From Methanocalculus alkaliphilus (GTDB lineage Archaea > Halobacteriota > Methanomicrobia > Methanomicrobiales > Methanocorpusculaceae): a stretch of DNA of 64,000 nt. The DNA lies in the NCBI RefSeq assembly GCF_024170505.1, contig NZ_JALJYG010000005.1, positions 1-64,000 of the forward strand, written 5' to 3'. Numbering within the stretch: position 1 is the stretch's first letter; every line of letters starts with the position of its first letter. The notes below the pieces were generated by a model. That model saw nothing but the letters and a program-made list of their open reading frames with translations. It was not told where the DNA came from and did not search any database. Positions 9,746-19,321 of this stretch are shown here, piece after piece. The translations under genes and the position numbers were made by a program.

Positions 9746-10527
9746 TACATCTCCTCCGCAAAACGAGGTTCATAGTGAGCGAAAATCAGGTATCCGACTG
9801 CAAGTGTAATGAGGGAGACAATTCCTGCATACAGAAGGCTTCCGATCGATGGAGGTGTTGCATAGATTATCACATTCCTTGCCTCAATGATGATATGGGC
9901 CATTGGGTTTAAAAGAAAGATATCACGAAGTCCTTCAGGAAAAATTGTAACCGGGTAAAGGATAGGGGTGGCAAAGAAACCTGCGGACAATACCACAGCC
10001 CAGATAAACTGGACATCGCGATACGAGACATTCAGGGCGGCCAGTGCAAGCGAAACTCCAAGAGCCAGGGTGAAGAGAATAAGCAGGATTGGGAGCACAT
10101 ACAACAGTGTTACTGATGGAGCTACCTTGAAATAGAGCATAAATAAGATGAAGACCAGGGACTCAAAGATGCTCATAAGGAGAGCTGTTATACAGAAAGA
10201 TAGTACAAGAATATCTCGTGGGAAGTAAATTTTCTGTACAAGACCGGGTCTTCCAACAATTGCAGAGAGGCCAAATGATGTTGCTTTTGCAAAAAAGTTC
10301 CAGAGAATGATACCAAGGAGCAGGAAGAGCTGGTAGTACTCAACCTCTATCCGCATCAGGTTTGAAAATACTACATACAGTACTGTAAGCAATAGAAGCG
10401 GTTCAAGAAGCGACCAGAAGTATCCAAGAATGGAGTTTTTATATCTCTGTTTGAACTCACCCCAGGCAAGCGCCCGGATCAGAGCTCTATAATTATAGAG
10501 GGTTCTGATGTGGTTAAGAAACATCAT
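9745..10527 (-). CDS. wzm: ABC-2 polysaccharide exporter permease
   Basis: A 260-residue integral membrane protein with about six hydrophobic segments. The N-terminal part [28 protein letters not shown] is the signature region of ABC-2 permeases of the O-antigen/teichoic-acid type, where an amphipathic interface helix precedes the first membrane span. With the adjacent Wzt ATPase it forms a complete exporter. The gene overlaps the 3' end of the upstream glycosyltransferase gene by 14 nt and joins wzt at TAATG, so the three are almost certainly one transcript. Two Met codons (10527, 10524) are possible starts. Confidence 0.9.
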   Translation of the reverse strand: MMFLNHIRTLYNYRALIRALAWGEFKQRYKNSILGYFWSLLEPLLLLTVLYVVFSNLMRIEVEYYQLFLLLGIILWNFFAKATSFGLSAIVGRPGLVQKIYFPRDILVLSFCITALLMSIFESLVFILFMLYFKVAPSVTLLYVLPILLILFTLALGVSLALAALNVSYRDVQFIWAVVLSAGFFATPILYPVTIFPEGLRDIFLLNPMAHIIIEARNVIIYATPPSIGSLLYAGIVSLITLAVGYLIFAHYEPRFAEEM

Positions 10528-11587
10528 TTATCACCCGCTGTATTTTTTCTGAAAAGACAATTGTATCAAACTCCTTCGCCCTCTTCACACATGCCTCCCG
10601 GTAACGCTCCGGCTCACTCGACACCTGCCTCACCGCCTCCGCAATCTCGCGTGCATCTGCGGAAACCAGCACTCCTGTTTCGGGGGTTACCGTCTCCCGG
10701 AAGCCGCCTTCATTCACCGCCACAACCGGCTTCCCGGAGGCCATCGCCTCGACCGGGGTCAGCCCGAAATCCTCGTCAAGGGCGGTACACACCAGGCCCC
10801 GGCATCGGCCATAGAGATCGAGGAGTTTCTCTTCCGTGACTTCGCCGAGGATCTCGACATTTGGGGGAAGATCCTTCATTAACTTCTCTGCATACATGCC
10901 TGCATGTCGATCACCTTCAGAATACCCTCCAACAATGATGATCCGCTTATCAGGTAGAGAGCGAAAAGCTTCGATCTGGAGATCTATGCGCTTTTCAGGA
11001 TAAAAGCGGTTCACCGAGAGCCAGAAGTCACCATACTCTTTACAGTGGTACCTGGAGGTATCCACAGGAGGATAGATTACCTGAGCGTCCCGGTGATAGT
11101 ACTGCTGAATCCGCTTCCTGACATTCTCAGATATAGTTACAATCTGGTCAACCTCCCTCACAGAACGCTGATCAAATCTACGATGGATGGTTGTCCAGAG
11201 CCGGAATGCCTGTCTGGATAAACAGTTCTGTCGTGAAAGAAAGTTTGTATAGAGATCATAGAATGATCTTTCGGGCGAGTAGCAGTACCAGATATTGGGA
11301 GAGTTGAATCTGGCAGCATAATGACTCCACATCCCGGTAAAAATAAAGAAATCATACTCATCAGAGAAATCAGCTGAGGCAAACTTCCAAGTTGTAGAGA
11401 GCTGTTTCAAAGGGGGAATTGTGATCGGAGATCCAAGACTTCTGATATGGACGTTCTTATCCAGTCTACATGCTGCATCAGGAACAGTTGTGATAATATC
11501 AGCCTTCAAAATATTGGCAAGGGTGATGGCAACCCGTTCCCCTCCCCCGATCGCCCCGAAATAGTCATGGAAGATCGCAATCTTCAT
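10514..11587 (-). CDS. GT4-type glycosyltransferase
   Basis: A 357-residue GT-B enzyme. The N-terminus [19 protein letters not shown] is the glycine-rich loop of GT4 mannosyl/glucosyltransferases; the donor half contains [19 protein letters not shown], and [25 protein letters not shown] with an intact EX7E. It probably adds a hexose to the lipid-linked glycan exported by the neighbouring Wzm/Wzt pair. Its start overlaps the SDR gene by 4 nt (ATGA) and its end overlaps wzm, so it belongs to the same operon. GC content resembles the chromosome rather than the AT-rich block to the left. Confidence 0.87.
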   Translation of the reverse strand: MKIAIFHDYFGAIGGGERVAITLANILKADIITTVPDAACRLDKNVHIRSLGSPITIPPLKQLSTTWKFASADFSDEYDFFIFTGMWSHYAARFNSPNIWYCYSPERSFYDLYTNFLSRQNCLSRQAFRLWTTIHRRFDQRSVREVDQIVTISENVRKRIQQYYHRDAQVIYPPVDTSRYHCKEYGDFWLSVNRFYPEKRIDLQIEAFRSLPDKRIIIVGGYSEGDRHAGMYAEKLMKDLPPNVEILGEVTEEKLLDLYGRCRGLVCTALDEDFGLTPVEAMASGKPVVAVNEGGFRETVTPETGVLVSADAREIAEAVRQVSSEPERYREACVKRAKEFDTIVFSEKIQRVINDVS

Positions 11588-12813
11588 GTTCGCCTGATCT
11601 CGTTCAGGTAATAGTTCAGTTGATCACGGACGATATCATCCACACTGAATTTTGTTGAAAACCCAAGCTTCTGTATTTTTGTGGTATCAGAGAAGAGGAT
11701 CGGAACCTCGGCCGGCCGGAACCGATCCGGATCGAAGACGATCGGTATCTTCCGTGCACCGGAATAGACTGTAATACCGCCATCTTCAGCTGAAAAGTCA
11801 ATCTCACCCGCAAGCATCATCGAATCGACCTTCGTCTTCTCAAATGGCACTCCAAAGACAGCAGATGAATCCCGCATCGTCGGTTCGCTGATAACCTTGC
11901 TATTCCGCACCGTCTCAATTTTATCCACCGGAATTCCGGCAGATTCAAGGCTGAGAAGAATATAGCTCAGAACCGAGGTCGTCCGCATGGATCCCTGGTT
12001 ATAGACATCCCCAGGCAGCCCCTTCTCGGCCAACAGGCAGTAGCCGTGGATCGTATCAATGACATGTGACCAGTCCCGGAAGGCATTCACATTCCCGATG
12101 GTAATCTCTTTGATCTCACCTGCAACGAGTTTTGCCACCTGGTTTGTGATGACTGATGTAACAAACATCATACCGCGGCCCGCTCCTTCGTGGTTGAATG
12201 CCCGTGAGACGATCGCTTTTGTGCCATATGTATAAAAGTAGTTCCGCATCAGGTGATCGCCATAGACTTTGCTCACCGCGTAGGGGGACATCGGGCGGAG
12301 CGGGTTCGTCTCTTTGATCGGCACCTCCGGAATCGAGGTCGGTTCAGGGTAGATGGTGCCGTGGACAGCCTTCATCCGCTGGTACTGTTCCTCTGAACTG
12401 AAGACGAGGCCGTACTCTTCGGAAGATCCGGCAAAAATAATCCTCGGATCACAGTCTTTCAATCTGACCGCCTCAAGAAGGTTATTGGTCCCGATGGAGT
12501 TGATCTGGGCGGTCTCTATCGGGTGGGAAAAAGACCTGGGAACAAAAGACTGGGCTGCAAGATGGAAGATGACATCCGGGTCAGAGATATCAAGTGCAGT
12601 TGCCATCCCGGTTATATCCTCCAGATTTCCCTCGATGAAGGTGATGCTGTTTGCAATATTCTTCTCCCTGATATTATTTGGAAGGGAGCCATCTGCCCGG
12701 CGGCGGACAAGCCCGAAGATGTCTGCACCCTGATCAATCAGGTGACGGGCGAGATAGGACCCTGCAAAACCGCTGATACCGGTGATTAAAACATTCTTAT
12801 TATTCCAGCTCAT
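11584..12813 (-). CDS. GDP-mannose 4,6-dehydratase-like extended SDR
   Basis: A nucleotide-sugar dehydratase/epimerase of the extended SDR family that would make an activated deoxy- or epimerised sugar. The Rossmann motif [14 protein letters not shown] is at about 11-24; the catalytic residues appear in FAGSSEEYG and in YAVSKVYGD (YxxxK). The C-terminal [21 protein letters not shown] matches GDP-mannose dehydratases and epimerases. At 409 residues it is longer than the usual 310-350: there are inserts after SSEEYG (about 30 residues before the YxxxK) and near 325-370. Those inserts may change substrate specificity. First gene of the GT-wzm-wzt-methyltransferase operon, overlapping the next by 4 nt. 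Confidence 0.85.
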   Translation of the reverse strand: MSWNNKNVLITGISGFAGSYLARHLIDQGADIFGLVRRRADGSLPNNIREKNIANSITFIEGNLEDITGMATALDISDPDVIFHLAAQSFVPRSFSHPIETAQINSIGTNNLLEAVRLKDCDPRIIFAGSSEEYGLVFSSEEQYQRMKAVHGTIYPEPTSIPEVPIKETNPLRPMSPYAVSKVYGDHLMRNYFYTYGTKAIVSRAFNHEGAGRGMMFVTSVITNQVAKLVAGEIKEITIGNVNAFRDWSHVIDTIHGYCLLAEKGLPGDVYNQGSMRTTSVLSYILLSLESAGIPVDKIETVRNSKVISEPTMRDSSAVFGVPFEKTKVDSMMLAGEIDFSAEDGGITVYSGARKIPIVFDPDRFRPAEVPILFSDTTKIQKLGFSTKFSVDDIVRDQLNYYLNEIRRT

Positions 12814-12947
12814 TGTATAGCTCCTGAATTAGGGGTACTGGTCACACATATCATTCCCCGGGAAGGTTCCTGCATGCATATGTATGATAAAATCGCCTGT
12901 TTATGAGATAAAACTTTTCAAATATCGCTTTCATAGGTTTTTTTCAC

Positions 12948-14141
12948 TCACATCCCCCGGTACTCCCCCTCCAGCCGCTCCAGAATCCCCTTCCATTCAA
13001 ACTCCGCCGCCACTGCCCGGAGGGCATCCTGCATCTGTTCGCGTTCAGAGAGAGACAGTCGGATCCCCTCTGCCAACCCCTCCGGCGATAGCGGACGGCG
13101 ATACCCGGTCACCCCATCCTCCACCAGGTCTGCGGCGGCATTCTGCGGATGAATTACCGTCACCACGGGCAGGCCGCAGGCCATTGCCTCCAGCGCCACA
13201 ATGCCGAAGCCCTCCCTTGTTGAGGGGAGGACGAAGACTTTTGACGCTTTCATGGCGGCGATGACGGCGTCATGGTCGGGGAGGAAGCCGGTGAAGCTGA
13301 CGCTGCCTTCCAGCCTAAGGTTGTGGGTGAGCCGCTCAAGGGCCTGCCGCTCAGGTCCGTCGCCGATGATGGCAAGCCGGAGGCCGGGCAGCTCCTCCCT
13401 GAGAAGGGCGGCGGCCCGGATCAGGAGATCGACATGCTTCTCCCGGATGAGGCGGCCGGTGAAGATGATATCCGATTGTGGGATGTCAGGGCCGCCATCC
13501 CCGCGGCCATAACAAGCCGCAGGGCCGCCTCCTTCCATTTCAGCCGGCACAACTGCTGTTATCTGCCCCATATTGATCCCGTTTGGAATAACAGGGATAT
13601 CTCCGGTGATGCCGAGCCCTTCGAGCGCCCTAGCCGTCATTGGCGAGACGGCGATCGGATAGTGGGGGAGCGCGGCCGCCCTTGCTTCGATGATCTTTCC
13701 AAAGACCCCGCGCCGCCCGAGATACTCGTACCAGTACTCCCCCCATACCTCGTGCCAGGTGATCACAAGGGGGATCCCAAGGTGTTTCGCAACACGGTGT
13801 GCAGAGAAGCAGGGGAAGTACGGGAAGTTCTGGCAGTCGATGAGATCAATCCCTGAGGTCCTGCCAAGAGCCAGGAGCGGGTGATAGACCGAGCGGGCGA
13901 ACCGGAGCGCCTGGCCGGCAGTCCGCCTGCCTCCTGCATAGAGCGGCTCAGCCGGGCAGACACCATGGATGGTAACACCACCCTGCTGGATCACCGTATC
14001 CGGCTCATTCCACCATTTCATCCCGAAGAGATGAATCTCGTGGCCGCGGGCGGCGAGCCGGGTGGCAAGCTCCCATATCCGCTTCTCGGCACCGCCGCGG
14101 ACATAGGGGTAGATGGCGTCATACACATAAGCGATTTTCAT
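12948..14141 (-). CDS. GT4-type glycosyltransferase
   Basis: A 397-residue GT-B enzyme starting MKIAYVYDAIYPYVRGGAEKR, the canonical glycine/basic loop of GT4. The donor domain has IIFTGRLIREKHVDLLIRAA and the intact EX7E EGFGIVALEAMACGLPVVTV. The middle holds VITWHEVWGEYWYEYLG, common in archaeal GT4 proteins. It lies on the same strand as the SDR-wzm-wzt group but is separated by 134 nt, so it may have its own promoter. I use the ATG at 14141, with an AGG box just upstream; ATGs at 14144 and 14165 are alternatives. GC-rich, native-looking. Substrate unknown. Confidence 0.87.
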   Translation of the reverse strand: MKIAYVYDAIYPYVRGGAEKRIWELATRLAARGHEIHLFGMKWWNEPDTVIQQGGVTIHGVCPAEPLYAGGRRTAGQALRFARSVYHPLLALGRTSGIDLIDCQNFPYFPCFSAHRVAKHLGIPLVITWHEVWGEYWYEYLGRRGVFGKIIEARAAALPHYPIAVSPMTARALEGLGITGDIPVIPNGINMGQITAVVPAEMEGGGPAACYGRGDGGPDIPQSDIIFTGRLIREKHVDLLIRAAALLREELPGLRLAIIGDGPERQALERLTHNLRLEGSVSFTGFLPDHDAVIAAMKASKVFVLPSTREGFGIVALEAMACGLPVVTVIHPQNAAADLVEDGVTGYRRPLSPEGLAEGIRLSLSEREQMQDALRAVAAEFEWKGILERLEGEYRGM

Positions 14142-14300
14142 CATCCTATCCAGAAGAAAGCACAATTAACCAATTCATTGCACGGGTACTATCCGATGGT
14201 TTTACACAAAGGAGAGAGTGCATGATTATAATGTCTCCTTCTTTAAGATGTGTATGCGTGGGCATTCAGGTTACCGAAGAAAAAACCAGAGATTGCCAGT

Positions 14301-15470
14301 TTATACATCATCATTTCCACGTTCAAGTAACATCATGCTGATAAAGATGGCAGAAAAGAATATCTGCATGCCAGAGAGGAAAAAAGTGAGGGACCATACT
14401 GCATTTGCGATCTGTGAAAGTGAACCAAAGCCGGTTGCAGCCCAATTATGAACAATTCCATACCCTATCGCCACTCCGACGAACATCAGGATTATGCCAA
14501 GTATAAGCTCCTTTTCCAAATTATGATAATTAATGAGTTTTCTGATAAAGCTATTCTTATCACTATAACCATGAATAGCTGAGTACATCATAATTGTCAA
14601 ACCCATAAGAAATGCCTGTAATCCACCAATGAATACCAGAGAAGCAAGAATAAAGGAATGGAGATTCGAAGTCTCGACATCTCCTCTGACATAAAAGAAC
14701 CCCATCATGAAAAGCCCCAGGAGCGCAAAAACAAAGCCCGGAATAGCGATAAATGGGAGCGGGCGGTAGAGAAGCATGAAACGAACGTGTCGCCAGCCAT
14801 CAGAAAAACTGCTCAGTTTTGAAGGTGTAACCCTTGGCCAGTAGGTGATCGGCACTTCATCAATCCGTAATCCGGCTTTTGCAGCCTCGATAAACATCTC
14901 TGAAGCAAACTCCATCCCTCCTGTCTTCAAGTTGAGTCTTTCAAGCGCTTCCCGCCTGATTGCCCGTAGCCCGCAATGTGCATCTGATATATCGGTTCCA
15001 AAGAGCTGGTTTAATAGCCAGGTGAGGAAGGGATTACCAATATACCGATGGAGTGGAGGCATGGCACCTGGTTTAATATCACCTTTCAGCCGCGTCCCCA
15101 TGACGAAGTCGGCACCATCATCGAGCAGTTCAAGTAATTTTGGGATCTCACAAAAATCATATGTATTGTCGGCATCGCCGATTACGATATATCTCCCCTT
15201 CGCAAATGCAAAGGCTGCGAGATATGCATTGCCGTATCCCATCGATTCAGGATGGACTATCACACACCCAAAAGACTCCCCGATCTCAGCAGTCCTGTCT
15301 TTTGAGGAATCTGCAATGATGATCTCACCCTCTAGCTGAAGATGTGAGAAGACCTTTTGTATTCGTGATAGACACTCACCAATCGTCTCCTCCTCATTTA
15401 AGGCAGGGAGGATGACAGATATATCGGGTATTCCTTTTTTCATTGCATATACCGGTATATCAATGTACAT
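14301..15470 (-). CDS. Membrane-anchored GT2 glycosyltransferase (DPM synthase-like)
   Basis: A family GT2 GT-A enzyme, probably using a nucleotide sugar to glycosylate dolichol phosphate. The catalytic domain (about 1-230) contains SVILPALNEEETIGECLSRI, the GDADNTYDF metal-binding acidic motif, and HCGLRAIRREA. The C-terminal 160 residues hold about four membrane spans, as in Dpm1-type enzymes with a C-terminal anchor. A dolichol-linked sugar could feed the N-glycosylation pathway of S-layer proteins and archaellins. The start at 15470 has an AAGGGAAAG box directly upstream; an ATG at 15443 is possible because a TATA-like CATAAATA lies close to the first ATG. Separate from the other glycan genes by 159 nt. 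Confidence 0.85.
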   Translation of the reverse strand: MYIDIPVYAMKKGIPDISVILPALNEEETIGECLSRIQKVFSHLQLEGEIIIADSSKDRTAEIGESFGCVIVHPESMGYGNAYLAAFAFAKGRYIVIGDADNTYDFCEIPKLLELLDDGADFVMGTRLKGDIKPGAMPPLHRYIGNPFLTWLLNQLFGTDISDAHCGLRAIRREALERLNLKTGGMEFASEMFIEAAKAGLRIDEVPITYWPRVTPSKLSSFSDGWRHVRFMLLYRPLPFIAIPGFVFALLGLFMMGFFYVRGDVETSNLHSFILASLVFIGGLQAFLMGLTIMMYSAIHGYSDKNSFIRKLINYHNLEKELILGIILMFVGVAIGYGIVHNWAATGFGSLSQIANAVWSLTFFLSGMQIFFSAIFISMMLLERGNDDV

Positions 15471-15592
15471 CTTTCCCTTATTTATGAATTCTGATTAGTT
15501 TTTATGGAAAGAAGCTGATTACTCTGCGTGGCAATCCAGACAAGCCCAATTCCCAAATAACCATACCTCACTCCTCCATGAAACAACCCAAC

Positions 15593-15630
15593 GTGAACTA
15601 CCCCCAGCTTGCGCAAGGGGACTTCCCGCC
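15593..15630 (-). repeat. Relic resembling an IS605-type right end
   Basis: Read on the minus strand, this stretch has AAGTCCCC, a short palindromic loop, then GGGGGTAGTTCAC. The layout matches the right end of the TnpB element at 54867-54895, where AAGCCCACGAC...GTCGTGGG is followed by TAGTTGAC. No transposase gene remains beside it, so it would be a solo end or footprint of an excised element. This is inference from similarity of about 20 positions. Confidence 0.4.
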
Positions 15631-15730
15631 TGTGGAGAAAAAAAAATAAAAACTTGAAAACATAACAACTTTCAATGAATAAATATAATCAGTAGTTACC
15701 AGAAGTAACCAAGGTATCAGGCGGAACTGC

Positions 15731-17719
15731 ATGTCCACATTAAAGAAAGATTCCATTCAAAAGAGAAAAAATCAAAAGGAAAGGAGAGATCCTAAAACTT
15801 CAGATGAATCATCCAGGGCGAATCATGCCCCAGAGAACAGTATTGGATGGTTCCTTTCGGAACATACACTTTCGATCTTGGTATTTCTCTTTGCACTCTT
15901 CTTTATCATCACAATTGCGAATCCTGCTCTTTTTCTCAACGACGGTTGGATCAGTGCTAACCAGCTCCATCAGCTCGATGAAGGGACGCAACTGATCGTT
16001 AATGAAGGCAAATATGGGGTCTTTATAAATGGAACCCCGGGACCATACTTCGAAGCTCGGAATAATCTTCTCGGATACACCTTAATGCTGCCTCTACTTT
16101 CATTCCCTGCCCTGAAGTTTTTTTATCTGTTCGGAGATCAGTTCCGGTTCTCTGTGATTCTCCTATGGAGTATTTTGCCGGTATTGATAGCACTTTTAAT
16201 CGAGATTCGTTATCCTGAACGAATACAGTTTAGAGGCATCAGGTTAACAATCCCAATAATCGGGTTGGCCTTTGCCGGACTTCTTGCAAATATCTGGCTA
16301 TATAACCCCTTTCCTTTTATCTCTGAGAATGCCCCGCGGGAAGTAGCAGCGATAATCTTTACAAATCATATCTTGTTCAGCCTGATGGCAGTTATGATAT
16401 TTCTCATTTGTAAAAGCATTTTTGAAGATGACTGGTACGCCCTGTTTGGAACGCTTGTTTGTATTTCATGCTCTTCCTATATCTTCTGGGCAACAGATGC
16501 AAAAGACCATATCCTTGTTGCAACGTTAATCACTGCTGTCATTCTGTTTTTTGCACGATATACCTATAAGCAAAGAAATTTGGATGCCGCACTCATTTTT
16601 ATCGCAATTGGGTTACTTGCATGGGCGCGTCCTGAGCTTGGATTCACCGTATTCATCGCCTGCGTACTCTCTTATTTTTCTATGCATATCGTATCGGACT
16701 CTTTTCGGCAATCAACCAAAAATCGGGTTCTCTGCATTCTACTCACCCCTCTCTGGACATTTTTCGGGGCAATTCCATTTTTTGTAAATAATTACATTGT
16801 CACCGGCAATCCTCTTGTACCAACATTATCGATCACACATGGCTATTATCAGGAAAGGGTGAGCCCGGGTGTCTCCGGGGAGGGATCACCAGTAATCATT
16901 GAGAGCACCACGGACGTAATTGCCGCCAGCATGAGTGGAGAAGTATCCGCTTCGGCCATCCCCTATCCAGGAGGTATCGAAGACGTCATCCCTGTTCTAA
17001 CGCACCACTTTAATCTCACATTCAATACGTTATTTTCAGATCTCTTTGGCATACTATTCGCCCCGGTTTCCGGTAATATGAGTCTTGTCGCCGTCTCTCC
17101 GATAGTTGTCTTTGCCATTATTCTATTACCAGCCATGATCTGGCACCATAGTGAGCGGTTCAGTTCTATAGACAGACAGATGATCAGAACACTTGCCTTC
17201 ATTGCATGTGCAATATGGGCGGCATACATTCAGTACCTCCCACTCTTGAACCATGATTCGGGGATTATTCCGGATATTCGCTACCTGATGCCCTTCTACC
17301 TCCCGGCAGGTCTCCTTGCACTTTTTGCGCTCCGGGGCACCCTCACCGTTAATGAACGCTGGTCCCTTACCCTTGCGACGCTCATCTCTGTTCTCCTGAT
17401 CCCTGCGATCCTGTTCTTCATAATGATCATAGTGCAGCCTTTTGGAGGGCTTTACGCCGGATATACCACATTCTTCACCCTCATCATCTATGGCTGCCTT
17501 GCTATCGCCCTCATTCTCTTAAGCCTGAGATTGATGAATTACCCGGTCCCACAGGTCTATCTGATAGGGATTATCGCCATCCTCATTGCAATCCCCCTGG
17601 GGTGGCAGCTCATGATGACAGTGCTGTATTCGGTGGCAAAATTCAACGGCTACCCCTTCTGGATACCCGTCATTGAGCAGATATACTCCTCCCTGATCCA
17701 GGTGACTGATATATCTTAA
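15731..17719 (+). CDS. Polytopic membrane protein, possible GT-C glycosyltransferase-like
   Basis: A 662-residue membrane protein whose specific family I do not recognise. A polar, lysine-rich N-terminal tail (about 45 residues) precedes at least twelve hydrophobic segments spread to the C-terminus. The first extracytoplasmic loop contains LHQLDEGTQLIVNEGKYG, an acidic loop in the place where GT-C enzymes carry catalytic acids, and a large outside loop sits near 360-430. Together with its place beside a dolichol-phosphate GT2 gene and a glycan export cluster, this suggests a lipid-phosphate-sugar-dependent glycosyltransferase or a related membrane enzyme. That is inference. It is transcribed toward the archaellum genes. 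A flippase or polymerase role is also possible. Confidence 0.65.
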   Translation: MSTLKKDSIQKRKNQKERRDPKTSDESSRANHAPENSIGWFLSEHTLSILVFLFALFFIITIANPALFLNDGWISANQLHQLDEGTQLIVNEGKYGVFINGTPGPYFEARNNLLGYTLMLPLLSFPALKFFYLFGDQFRFSVILLWSILPVLIALLIEIRYPERIQFRGIRLTIPIIGLAFAGLLANIWLYNPFPFISENAPREVAAIIFTNHILFSLMAVMIFLICKSIFEDDWYALFGTLVCISCSSYIFWATDAKDHILVATLITAVILFFARYTYKQRNLDAALIFIAIGLLAWARPELGFTVFIACVLSYFSMHIVSDSFRQSTKNRVLCILLTPLWTFFGAIPFFVNNYIVTGNPLVPTLSITHGYYQERVSPGVSGEGSPVIIESTTDVIAASMSGEVSASAIPYPGGIEDVIPVLTHHFNLTFNTLFSDLFGILFAPVSGNMSLVAVSPIVVFAIILLPAMIWHHSERFSSIDRQMIRTLAFIACAIWAAYIQYLPLLNHDSGIIPDIRYLMPFYLPAGLLALFALRGTLTVNERWSLTLATLISVLLIPAILFFIMIIVQPFGGLYAGYTTFFTLIIYGCLAIALILLSLRLMNYPVPQVYLIGIIAILIAIPLGWQLMMTVLYSVAKFNGYPFWIPVIEQIYSSLIQVTDIS

Positions 17720-17841
17720 TAAGGGCAGGTAGCTCCCTTACACGACCAGCATATCATATGGTCGTTCCGGGGTGATGAGGTCTCGCAAAATAAAAGAAGG
17801 GAGGTGGTGGATTAGATAGGGAAACAGAGCACGAGCACAAC

Positions 17842-18567
17842 TCACTGCACCGGGACCTTCGCCTCTATTGTATATGATTCGATGAGCCGGCTCTCGATGA
17901 TCAGGTAGTAGCTCCGTCCCCCTTCAAGGAAGCTCTCCTTCCAGGGGCGGGGATCGTTGTTGCTCCAGAGTCGTTCGTCGATGATCCCGCCCCCTGCCGG
18001 GTCGATGGTACGGACGACCCGGTTTGGATCCTCGGCATCCATCACGGTGATGATGAACCGGGGATAGCCGACCGACTGGCCGGATCCGGTCGGGAGGACC
18101 GATGGATTAACAGTGTACCAGAGCTCCCACCGGGGGGAGGGGATCTCAAACACCTGGGATGCCCCGCTCCACCGCCCTTCAATCGTTGCAAATGTCTGAA
18201 GGGTCACCTCCCGGTCATCCGTCTCGATGGGGCGCCGTGCCGGGATCGAGCTATCCGGCCGTGTCAGGTGATAGGTGCCGGGATCGACGTACCCAAGCCG
18301 GATCGGCTGGCCATCCCAGACCTGTGCCATCGTACCCTTGGTACTCGCCGCCTGAACCGTCGACGGGTGGGGGATACTGATCTGCCCAAGCGGCACTGCT
18401 GTCGGCGGGGGGGTCACCACCGCCTGCGGGCCGCGCTCCCCCGCGCCCGGCATCGGCGGAATGCTGAAATCAGGGCTTTCGCCGGTGACCATCGGATTGA
18501 TAACAACGGCAATGATGACCACGAAGACGAGCCCGCCGATGAATGTCATGATATCCTGTTTATCCAT
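17842..18567 (-). CDS. Membrane-anchored extracytoplasmic protein of unknown function
   Basis: A 241-residue protein with one N-terminal membrane segment (about 9-27, IMTFIGGLVFVVIIAVVINP) after a short charged start, then a Pro-rich linker and a soluble, probably beta-rich domain expected outside the cell. I take the ATG at 18567 because an AGGAGGT box lies 7 nt upstream; an upstream in-frame ATG at 18627 has no such site. No catalytic motif is recognised. The C-terminal domain includes RSYYLIIESRLIESYTIE. It is transcribed away from the archaellin genes; the two start codons are 188 nt apart, so they may share a regulatory region. A role as a pilin-like or archaellum-associated cell-envelope component is only a guess from context. 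Confidence 0.7.
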   Translation of the reverse strand: MDKQDIMTFIGGLVFVVIIAVVINPMVTGESPDFSIPPMPGAGERGPQAVVTPPPTAVPLGQISIPHPSTVQAASTKGTMAQVWDGQPIRLGYVDPGTYHLTRPDSSIPARRPIETDDREVTLQTFATIEGRWSGASQVFEIPSPRWELWYTVNPSVLPTGSGQSVGYPRFIITVMDAEDPNRVVRTIDPAGGGIIDERLWSNNDPRPWKESFLEGGRSYYLIIESRLIESYTIEAKVPVQ

Positions 18568-18675
18568 GATTTGGCAAACCTCCTGTTGTATACACGGCTT
18601 TAAAGATCCTCCAATAAGTACTATCATGGAGAGAAAAGCAATCGTAATGATTCATGTAACTCCGTATGATAGATA

Positions 18676-18690
18676 CCTATATATATTATT
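18676..18690 (+). promoter_or_regulatory. TATA-type promoter of the archaellin genes
   Basis: The stretch CCTATATATATT at about 18676-18687 is a strong archaeal TATA box. A transcript starting about 25 nt downstream would carry a leader of roughly 45 nt with a GGTGAT binding site 5 nt before the first archaellin ATG, fitting a highly expressed structural gene. Confidence 0.55.
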
Positions 18691-18755
18691 GCACATACAA
18701 AGATGAGTAAGAATGTTGGGAAGACCCAGCGTTCAACATTAAAAGGTGATTGAAA

Positions 18756-19310
18756 ATGACGTTACGAAGAAATGAGGATGCCTTCACCGGCCTTGAGGCC
18801 GCAATCGTTCTGATTGCGTTCATCGTGGTCGCTGCGGTCTTCTCGTATGTTATGCTCGGCGCAGGGTTCTTCACAACCCAGAAGAGCCAGGAGACGGTCT
18901 ACTCCGCTATCGGACAGGCTGGTACGAATATGGAGGTCTCCGGACCGGTTATTCTAGAAACAAACACTGATTCACAAGTGAAGAGTGTGGCCTTTACACT
19001 TATCCTTGCTGCAGGCGGGATGCCGGTTGACATGAAGAGGGTGACCTATACAGTCTCCACTCAGACAAGCATTGATGATCTGACATTAAATGATGCTGCT
19101 GTTGATATGAGTAAGCACAACGCTAATGACAACGATCTCCTTGAGCGGGGGGAGATAGCGGAAATTACGATAACCGGCTCTAGTGTCGGAAATATAAAAG
19201 CAAATCTCCCGTTCACCATTGAAGTGAAACCCTCAACCGGAGCTGCACTCCCGATTACCCGGTTTGCACCACTCTCATTTGGGAAGAACGCTTTTTATGA
19301 GGTCTACTGA
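18756..19310 (+). CDS. arlB: Archaellin (archaellum filament subunit) 1
   Basis: Major filament protein of the archaellum, 184 residues. The N-terminus MTLRRNEDAFTG/LEAAIVLIAF has the class III signal: basic residues, then Gly-Leu-Glu at the prepilin-type cleavage site, followed by the hydrophobic helix that packs in the filament core. The rest is the variable surface beta domain. I start at the ATG 18756 with AGGTGAT 5 nt upstream, not at an in-frame TTG at 18750. I see no N-X-S/T sequon here. The paralogous archaellin follows immediately with a nearly identical first 45 residues. No preflagellin peptidase gene is in the window. Confidence 0.93.
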   Translation: MTLRRNEDAFTGLEAAIVLIAFIVVAAVFSYVMLGAGFFTTQKSQETVYSAIGQAGTNMEVSGPVILETNTDSQVKSVAFTLILAAGGMPVDMKRVTYTVSTQTSIDDLTLNDAAVDMSKHNANDNDLLERGEIAEITITGSSVGNIKANLPFTIEVKPSTGAALPITRFAPLSFGKNAFYEVY

Positions 19311-19321
19311 AGGTGATTATG

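Noticed and set aside
18750-18755. TTG start of archaellin 1
   Set aside because: It lies within the GGTGAT binding site; the ATG at 18756 gives a normal signal peptide and spacing.
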